The translations under genes were made by a program, and so were the position numbers. A stretch of DNA of 29,477 bases from UMGS75 sp964507405 (lineage in GTDB: Bacteria; Bacillota_I; Bacilli_A; ML615J-28; CAG-313): NCBI GenBank assembly GCA_964507405.1, contig CAZDPJ010000016.1:1-29477 (forward strand), given 5' to 3'. Position 1 is the stretch's first letter, and each line of letters begins with the position of its first letter. Of the stretch, positions 23,960 to 29,477 are shown one piece after another. The notes under the pieces were generated by a model. It saw nothing but the letters and a program-made list of their open reading frames with translations, did no database searches and was not told the DNA's origin.

Positions 23960-26900
23960 TTAGTGTTTTTTTCTTAGTAAGAAAACTAATAAGCTTCCAG
24001 CAGTTAATAATTGAATGAAATATGTATTAGAACCGCATCCACCTTCAGCTGGTGTAGTATTACCATTGATTGTATCAACAGCAGCTTTAATACCATTAAT
24101 AGCTTCAACATTAGGAAGAGCTTCAACAGCTTCAGCTAATTCATCTTGTCCAAGAACGATACCATCAACTTTAGAACCTAAAGCGCCAAGAGCGTCTTCA
24201 AGATCTTTAAGATCGTCAGCAGTTAATCCTTGAGGAAGAACTGTAACTTTAATAGTTTGAGATTCAACACTATTACCAGTTAAATCATAAACAGCAACTT
24301 TAACATTGTAAGTACCAGGTTTATTAGTCTTAACAGTTGAAGAAGAAACATCAACACACCATTCGAATGAAGCGTTCTTTAAATTACCATCAACGTTATC
24401 AACAGCAGTCTTAACTAAATCAGCAGGATTCCAAGTTGCACCATATTCAAGTGTTAATGAACTATAGAAATCAGCATAAGGAGCTGAAACGTCTTCAATA
24501 ACAACATCGAATGATTTAGTAGCAACATGTTTAGCATCTACAGAAACAGTAGCAACAACTCTATGAGTACCTTCAGTAGGTAAATCGAAATCTAATGTTT
24601 CAGATTCAAATACAACGTTATGAGTAATATCATTACCTAAGATAGTAACACCATTATATCTTCCATCATAAGCAGTAACAAAACTCATTGGATTAATAGC
24701 ATTAATAACAAATTTACCATCAACTTCTTGTGGAGTAATAAATAAATTAGCTTTATTAACTTGAATAACAGGAGTATAAGTATCTTCAACTACATAATGA
24801 ACAACCATAGTATCTTCAGAACTTGTAATTGAGTTTTTAACGATAAATTTAACAGTATAAACAGTACCAATTACATCACTTGAAGTATCAATAGAATAAC
24901 TAGCGAATTCTTGTTGGTTAGTTTGAGCAGGTAAGAAACCATATGCATTTGCTAAAGTAGCATTACCTTCAGCATCTTGTAATTTATAGTTAGATGATGC
25001 AGGCCAACCAGTTCTATGATCATTAACAAAGAAATTATAAATTTCAGCATTTAATGTACCAGGAGAACCGCAAGTACCAGCATTAACAACAGTTTCGAAA
25101 TAAGCTGTATCAAGACCAGATGCTTTACGAACACCCATAACATAATTTACCATCCAAGACCATTTAGCTCTATATATTGTACTACCATAGAATGTAGAAG
25201 TAGAATTAATAGCAGCTAATTCCCAGTTTAAAGTACCAGCAGGATATAAATCACTAAGAGCAACAGCTTTTTTACCTTCACTTGTTCCAAATGTAGCATT
25301 ACCAGCACCTTCAAGATATTCAGTAATATCATTTAGATAATCATTAATCATAGCTTGTTTCTTTTCTTCATCAGTTGCACCTTCATAAGGGTATTTATAA
25401 ACAACTAAATCACCTTCAGAAGCTTTATTATTTTTAGAAACATACATTGTATATTCTAATGTATCAAGGTCTTTACTATATGATAAGAAGTTACCATCTT
25501 CTTTCCACATTGAAGCTAATCCTTCATAATTAATGATTGAAGCAGGTTTAAATGTAACACCTTGTTTAACTTCAACATAATTTTCAACTCTGTCCATTAA
25601 TTGATAAGAATTGTTATCAATAACTTTTTCTTGAACTTTTAATCCAGTAGTAGAGAAATTATAAGTTTTAAATTCAGTAGTATTTACAGTACGTCCACTG
25701 TAGAATGCACCACGAATGATGTTATTGAATTTAGCAGCTTCAGTAGCAACACCTTTATCAAGGTAACCGAAATCGAATGTAGCACCACCAGCAGGAACAA
25801 CGATTTGTCTTACACATGCACGGTAGTAATCACCAGTTGCAAGAGTGGCTTCACCAGCAGCTTCTCTAGTAGCGTTAGTGATTTCTCTTTCTTCATCATT
25901 AATCTTATGGTTAGTACCTTCACCATTAATGAATGCGATAGCGATATAACCATCACCTTCAGGTGCATCAATTACTAAGTCCCATAGATCGCAATCCCAA
26001 CCTTCAGCTTTCCAGCTTACAGTATTAACGTTAGTTGGTTTTTCAGCATACCATGACCAAGTAAATCTCTTGTATAAGAAATTATCTTCTTCAGTATCAC
26101 TTAAAACAGGTTCACCAGTGTCTTCATCAAATAATAAGTTACCTTCTTCATCTTTTAATTGTTCACGATATTTATCACAAACTGTTTCACCTTCAACATA
26201 TTTTGTAACAACACCATCAACATAGCAGAATTCAGGAGCCCATACATCAGCAGGAGCACCATCAGTACCAGCTTTTAAGTAGAAACCATCCATAGCAGTA
26301 CCACGAATGATACGACCTTGTCCATCAACAACAAACATTCTGTTATAGAAGTTGTGAGCATTACCAGCATCACCGATTTGAGCAGCTAAAGCAATACCAT
26401 CAAATGAAATATCTTCACCAGTGAAGTTTAATCTTAAATGTGATAGAGATGGATCAGCAGGTGTAGCATTATAATTGAATTTTTCCTTAGTAGTTCCAAA
26501 AGTATTAGAGTTAACTCTAACAGTTGTTAATGTCTTAGAAGTAACATTACCAGCTTCATCTTTAGTTTCTTTATAAGCATAACCATTAATATTATTACCA
26601 GCACCAGATGCAGGGTTGCCAGCACTATCAGTAGCACTTGTTAAACCAGAGAAATAAATTGCATAGTATTTTCCAGTAGCAGCGCCAGTTTCATCATATT
26701 GAGCAACACGAAGTCTAGTTTCATTCCAAGGGTACATTCTAGCAGAACCACCCCATAGTTCATCAGCCTTCGCAGCGTTATCGTAGAAATTAGGGAATGT
26801 TGTATAAATACTTCCCATTTCATACATAGGAATTTCGTCTTCAGCAAGAGTAGGGTCAACTGTCCATTTATCGCTACCAGCAGCTTGTGCAGGTGATTTA

Positions 26901-26965
26901 ACAGATAAACCAACTATTGCTAATGTAAGTACAAAAGTACTTAATAAAGCAAATAACTTTTTCAT
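23960..26965 (-). CDS. Large secreted surface protein with Ig-like domains and a GGCGS/TM/basic C-terminal anchor
   Basis: A 1001-residue exported protein of unknown function. A signal peptide (1-28) ends in SPAQA, a signal-peptidase-I site. The bulk (about 35-730) is acidic, rich in aromatic residues, Gly, Asn and Thr, and I do not recognise its family. Two Ig-like domains follow, at about 737-824 and 825-913; the second (DVSAPYADFY through TIKVTVL) has the LEYGATWNP...DNVDGNL...PGTYNVKVAVYD pattern of bacterial cell-surface Ig folds. A helical stalk is at 914-960. The C-terminus is GGCGS (975-979), a hydrophobic segment of about 18 residues and RKKH. There is no LPXTG motif. A good ribosome binding site (AAAGGAGGAAAA) and a promoter with two operator-like sites suggest strong, sugar-regulated expression. 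It may be a surface layer, adhesin or polysaccharide-binding protein. Confidence 0.8.
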   Translation of the reverse strand: MKKLFALLSTFVLTLAIVGLSVKSPAQAAGSDKWTVDPTLAEDEIPMYEMGSIYTTFPNFYDNAAKADELWGGSARMYPWNETRLRVAQYDETGAATGKYYAIYFSGLTSATDSAGNPASGAGNNINGYAYKETKDEAGNVTSKTLTTVRVNSNTFGTTKEKFNYNATPADPSLSHLRLNFTGEDISFDGIALAAQIGDAGNAHNFYNRMFVVDGQGRIIRGTAMDGFYLKAGTDGAPADVWAPEFCYVDGVVTKYVEGETVCDKYREQLKDEEGNLLFDEDTGEPVLSDTEEDNFLYKRFTWSWYAEKPTNVNTVSWKAEGWDCDLWDLVIDAPEGDGYIAIAFINGEGTNHKINDEEREITNATREAAGEATLATGDYYRACVRQIVVPAGGATFDFGYLDKGVATEAAKFNNIIRGAFYSGRTVNTTEFKTYNFSTTGLKVQEKVIDNNSYQLMDRVENYVEVKQGVTFKPASIINYEGLASMWKEDGNFLSYSKDLDTLEYTMYVSKNNKASEGDLVVYKYPYEGATDEEKKQAMINDYLNDITEYLEGAGNATFGTSEGKKAVALSDLYPAGTLNWELAAINSTSTFYGSTIYRAKWSWMVNYVMGVRKASGLDTAYFETVVNAGTCGSPGTLNAEIYNFFVNDHRTGWPASSNYKLQDAEGNATLANAYGFLPAQTNQQEFASYSIDTSSDVIGTVYTVKFIVKNSITSSEDTMVVHYVVEDTYTPVIQVNKANLFITPQEVDGKFVINAINPMSFVTAYDGRYNGVTILGNDITHNVVFESETLDFDLPTEGTHRVVATVSVDAKHVATKSFDVVIEDVSAPYADFYSSLTLEYGATWNPADLVKTAVDNVDGNLKNASFEWCVDVSSSTVKTNKPGTYNVKVAVYDLTGNSVESQTIKVTVLPQGLTADDLKDLEDALGALGSKVDGIVLGQDELAEAVEALPNVEAINGIKAAVDTINGNTTPAEGGCGSNTYFIQLLTAGSLLVFLLRKKH

Positions 26966-26989
26966 AATTTTCCTCCTTTTATATTATAT

Positions 26990-27003
26990 TGAAAGCGTTT
27001 GCT
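26990..27003. promoter_or_regulatory. cre/LacI-type operator 1 (downstream of -10)
   Basis: TGAAAGCGTTTGCT matches the CcpA cre consensus TGWAANCGNTNWCA at 12 of 14 positions. It lies just after the -10 of the surface-protein promoter, where a bound repressor would block initiation. Confidence 0.65.
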
Positions 27004-27008
27004 CTTAT

Positions 27009-27037
27009 ATTATAGCATAAATGAAAACGCTTTGCAA
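27009..27037 (-). promoter_or_regulatory. Promoter of the large surface protein gene
   Basis: TTGCAA (27032-27037), a 17-base spacer and TATAAT (27009-27014) on the minus strand. It is bracketed by two operator-like palindromes. Confidence 0.8.
27022..27036. promoter_or_regulatory. cre/LacI-type operator 2 (overlapping the -35)
   Basis: The near-palindrome TGAAAACGCTTTGCA carries the same AAnCGnTT core as operator 1 and overlaps the -35 element. Its centre is about 33 bases (three helical turns) from that of operator 1. Confidence 0.6.
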
Positions 27038-27086
27038 GAGGAAATGCAATATTTTTTTTAATTTTTTTATTTTTTTTCTTGAAGAA

Positions 27087-27113
27087 TTAAAAAAAGAGCT
27101 ATCTCTAGCCCTT
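27087..27113 (-). terminator. Terminator after nagB
   Basis: On the minus strand an 8-bp stem (27106-27113 with 27094-27101, one G-U pair) with a 4-base loop is followed by a T-run. It insulates the surface-protein promoter from the nag genes. Confidence 0.85.
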
Positions 27114-27123
27114 TTCTATATTA

Positions 27124-27849
27124 TTATTTAACTTTAGAATAAGCATCTTGATCAATAATAACAGTTGTATTTGGATGCTTATGAAGAATAGATGCAGGGA
27201 AATCTTCAGTAATTTCACCACTTAATAGTTTAACTACTGTATCAGCTTTATTTACGCCACTGATTAACATTAAGATTTCTTCACTATTCATAATATTTTT
27301 AATTCCCATAGTCATTGCGTGAGTAGGAACTTCATCAATACTATTAAAGAAACGTTTATTATCTTGTCTAGTTTTATCTGTTAATTCAACAACAAATGTT
27401 TCTTGTTCAAATGATGTACCTGGTTCATTAAATCCGATATGTCCATTTCCACCAATACCTAATAATTGTAAATCAACGTGAACACTATTTAGTTGTTCAT
27501 TATAAGTCTTAGCACATTCTTTTAAATCAGAACCGTTAGCAACTGGTAAATGTACATTTTCTTCATTAATATCAACATGATTAAATAGATTATCATGCAT
27601 AAAATAATAGTAACTTTGAGGATGAGTTCTGTCAATTCCACAGTATTCATCTAAGTTATAAGTAACTATATTTTTAAAACTAATTTCACCTTTTTTACAT
27701 TTTTCAACTAATCTTTGATAAGTTCCAATTGGACTACTTCCAGTTGCAAGTCCTAAGATTGCGTTATTTTTTTCTTTAATTTTATTAGCGATTATTTCCG
27801 CAGCCATTTCGCTCATTGCGTCATAATCTTTAACAATAATTACTTTCAT
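27124..27849 (-). CDS. nagB: Glucosamine-6-phosphate deaminase
   Basis: A 241-residue enzyme that converts GlcN-6-P to fructose-6-P and ammonia, feeding amino sugars into glycolysis. Motifs: LGLATGSSPIGTY at 33-45, NLDEYCGI with the base Asp, LLGIGGNGHIGFNEPG near 129-144, and THAMTMGIKNIM. The length matches the short Gram-positive NagB (Bacillus, 242), which lacks the allosteric C-terminal tail of the E. coli enzyme. It follows nagZ after 16 bases with AGAAGGAAAA as ribosome binding site, so the two are co-transcribed. The GlcNAc-6-P deacetylase NagA that would link MurQ to NagB is not in this window. Confidence 0.97.
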   Translation of the reverse strand: MKVIIVKDYDAMSEMAAEIIANKIKEKNNAILGLATGSSPIGTYQRLVEKCKKGEISFKNIVTYNLDEYCGIDRTHPQSYYYFMHDNLFNHVDINEENVHLPVANGSDLKECAKTYNEQLNSVHVDLQLLGIGGNGHIGFNEPGTSFEQETFVVELTDKTRQDNKRFFNSIDEVPTHAMTMGIKNIMNSEEILMLISGVNKADTVVKLLSGEITEDFPASILHKHPNTTVIIDQDAYSKVK

Positions 27850-27865
27850 TTTATTTTCCTTCTTC

Positions 27866-29431
27866 CTATTTTAATGTTACAGGGCATTTGCCTTGAGGTT
27901 TAATTTTTCCTGTTAATACTTTTGCTAGTGACTCAAAGCTTAAGACACTTGCTTCATAACTAATTAAATATGTTTTAGCATTTAATACACCTAAATCATA
28001 AGGGGTACGTACACCAATAACTATTAAATTATCTTGATTTAAGCTATTTATTTGATTTGCTTGTGTTTTATTAAAACAAGCATTATAACTACAATAAATT
28101 ACTTTATCATATTTTTTAGCAAGTTCTACTAATTCATTTGTCTCATCAATACTAGGGTCAATAGTTGAATAATATTTATCTACTTTAAATGGCATGAAGT
28201 CACCTAATGATTTTAATGAGTTATCTTCATTTTCAGCAAGCGTAACTACTTTAATTTTAGGGAAAACAACAAGTACTTTTTCATTTTCTTTAACTGGTAA
28301 TAAATTGTTTTCATCTTTAATTAAAGTAATACCATCATCCATTACTTGTCTAGCAAATGCTACTCGAGATGGAGCTTCTAATTCTTTTTCAATACTTTCA
28401 AATGAATCACTCATTTGGCCTACTTCATACATTTCTTTATATTTTAATATTCTTTCAACCGAAGCGTTTATCTTATCAATTGATATTTGTCCATTTTCAG
28501 CAAGTCTTAATGCTGTAGAAGCAAATTCTTTTTGCATTTCAATCTTTCTTGCACCACAAAGAAGTAAAATATCACAGCCAGAATTAAATCCATTTAAGAC
28601 GATTTCTTCGATACTAAAATTATCAAATACAGCAGACATTGTTAATGAATCAGTAACAACTAATCCATTAAAGCCTAGCTCTTCTCTTAATAAACCAGTA
28701 ATTATTTTGTTTGATAAAGTAGTTGGATACTTATCATCATATTTAGTATATAAAACATGGCTAGCCATAATACCAGGTAAATCTTTTTCAACTGCAACTT
28801 TAAATGGAACAAGTTCCATTTTATGAAGTCTTTCACTGTCAAAGTCTACCTTAGGTAATCCAATATGGGAATCAACAGCCGTATCACCATGGCCAGGGAA
28901 ATGCTTAATAGATGTCATTAATTTAGCATCAGAATAACCCTTGACGGCTTCATATACATATTTAGCAACTTCTTCTGGCTTTTCTGAATATGAGCGAACA
29001 TTTATTACTGGGTTTTTCGCATTATTATTTACGTCACCAACAGGTGCGAAATTAAAGTTAAAACCAAGATCACGAAGTTCAACTCCCATATTATAAGCAA
29101 GTTGATATGCATTTTCATATTTTGATGTTGCGCCTATTACCATTGCACCAGGAGATTGAGTGATTCCTTCAGTTACCCTTGCAACCATTCCACCTTCTTG
29201 GTCAATTGCAATAAATGGCGGTATTTTAGCCTTAGAATTGATTATTTTATTCAATTCGAATATTTGTTTAGGATTATCGCAATTATCTTTAAAATAAATG
29301 ATTAATCCCGCTTCAATATCTTCAATTTGCATACTAAGTTCTTTACTATACTCAGTACCAGAAAAGGCAAGACCAATCATTTGGCCAACCTTTTCTTTTA
29401 ATGTCATTTTACTAATGTCAAATTTTTTCAT
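27866..29431 (-). CDS. nagZ: GH3 beta-N-acetylhexosaminidase NagZ, cytoplasmic form
   Basis: A 521-residue family-3 glycosidase that removes GlcNAc from GlcNAc-MurNAc(-peptide) or other GlcNAc-beta ends. IDQEGGMVARV is at 76-86. The signature KHFPGHGDTAVDSH is at 176-189, with the Asp187/His189 pair that serves as acid/base in NagZ. The nucleophile is Asp261 in VVTDSLTMSAVF. A smaller C-terminal alpha/beta domain (about 370-521) makes this the two-domain Gram-positive type. Unlike Bacillus NagZ there is no signal peptide: the protein starts MKKFDISKMTLKEKVGQM and AGAAAGAG lies upstream. It therefore probably acts on imported oligomers, together with NamZ of the neighbouring operon. It starts 1 base after the stop of another surface-protein-like gene. 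Confidence 0.93.
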   Translation of the reverse strand: MKKFDISKMTLKEKVGQMIGLAFSGTEYSKELSMQIEDIEAGLIIYFKDNCDNPKQIFELNKIINSKAKIPPFIAIDQEGGMVARVTEGITQSPGAMVIGATSKYENAYQLAYNMGVELRDLGFNFNFAPVGDVNNNAKNPVINVRSYSEKPEEVAKYVYEAVKGYSDAKLMTSIKHFPGHGDTAVDSHIGLPKVDFDSERLHKMELVPFKVAVEKDLPGIMASHVLYTKYDDKYPTTLSNKIITGLLREELGFNGLVVTDSLTMSAVFDNFSIEEIVLNGFNSGCDILLLCGARKIEMQKEFASTALRLAENGQISIDKINASVERILKYKEMYEVGQMSDSFESIEKELEAPSRVAFARQVMDDGITLIKDENNLLPVKENEKVLVVFPKIKVVTLAENEDNSLKSLGDFMPFKVDKYYSTIDPSIDETNELVELAKKYDKVIYCSYNACFNKTQANQINSLNQDNLIVIGVRTPYDLGVLNAKTYLISYEASVLSFESLAKVLTGKIKPQGKCPVTLK

Positions 29432-29432
29432 A

Positions 29433-29477
29433 TTATTTTCTCTTTCTAAGTGCTACTACACTTAATGCAAGAAGAGT
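29433..29477 (-). CDS. C-terminal 14 codons and stop of a gene cut by the window edge
   Basis: Reading minus from 29477, one frame gives TLLALSVVALRKRK and a TAA stop at 29433-29435, one base before the nagZ start. A hydrophobic stretch followed by a compact basic tail is what a membrane-anchored or sortase-type surface protein ends with, similar to the 1001-residue protein. It is too short to identify, but the tight spacing to nagZ argues for one operon. Confidence 0.55.
   Translation of the reverse strand, partial: TLLALSVVALRKRK

Noticed and set aside
26641..26913. 90-codon minus-strand frame inside the large surface-protein gene
   Set aside because: Out-of-frame shadow within the coding sequence of the 1001-residue protein; no ribosome binding site.
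28194..28826. 210-codon open frame on plus opposite nagZ
   Set aside because: Antisense shadow of a conserved GH3 gene, with Ser-rich composition typical of reverse frames.
1..29477. CRISPR arrays, insertion sequences, tRNA or rRNA genes, prophage or defence genes
   Set aside because: I looked for direct repeats with regular spacing, transposase-like frames with terminal repeats and tRNA-like cloverleaf ends, and saw none. All long frames are accounted for by housekeeping, salvage or surface genes.

Overview
The window is low-GC, gene-dense DNA from a bacterium of the Firmicutes/Bacilli type. The genes read through with the standard code: tryptophan is TGG and reading frames stop at TGA, so this is not a TGA-decoding mycoplasma. 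The toolkit is Bacilli-like: two T-box aminoacyl-tRNA synthetase units, Spx, a RelQ alarmone synthetase, ClpP, a CotD-like coat protein, and MupG/NamZ/MurQ muropeptide recycling. A deep-branching Bacilli lineage near Erysipelotrichia, Haloplasma, Izemoplasma or Acholeplasma is a plausible guess, but the sequence alone does not prove it. The organism very likely handles peptidoglycan, either its own or scavenged.

Layout, left to right. 1-310: the end of elongation factor P. 334-2566 (minus): a DUF1538 membrane protein with two P-II-like proteins, behind a textbook promoter. 2681-8500 (minus): a Phe T-box leader, pheS, pheT, a P-loop kinase and a lipoprotein GH18 chitinase. 8571-9611: a CotD-like coat protein, divergent from clpP. 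9622-12409: a YjbO-type pseudouridine synthase, relQ, a CYTH protein (YjbK) and spx, followed by a Trp T-box and trpS (12540-13778). This gene set recalls the trpS...spx...yjbK-relQ-yjbO neighbourhood of Bacillus.

13864-20460 (minus) is one tightly packed operon. It holds a DUF624 membrane protein, NamZ, MupG, a BadF-type sugar kinase (MurK-like), AnmK, MurQ and an alpha/beta hydrolase. Upstream of it, also on minus, lie an 813-residue lipoprotein that fuses four InlB-type B-repeats to a solute-binding-protein-like domain, a double GNAT acetyltransferase, and a 1001-residue secreted protein. That protein has Ig-like domains and a C-terminal Gly-Gly-Cys-Gly-Ser, membrane-segment, basic-tail ending. 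Its promoter is bracketed by two CcpA/LacI-type operators. The right end holds nagB and nagZ, plus 15 codons of another gene that also ends in a hydrophobic stretch and a basic tail.

Taken together, the right two-thirds looks like a programme for taking up and breaking down amino-sugar polymers. Chitinase and the surface proteins act outside. NamZ and NagZ, here without signal peptides, split disaccharides inside. The kinases, MupG, MurQ and NagB then lead MurNAc to GlcNAc-6-P and fructose-6-P. NagA, a MurP-type PTS and the permeases for the solute-binding protein are not in the window.
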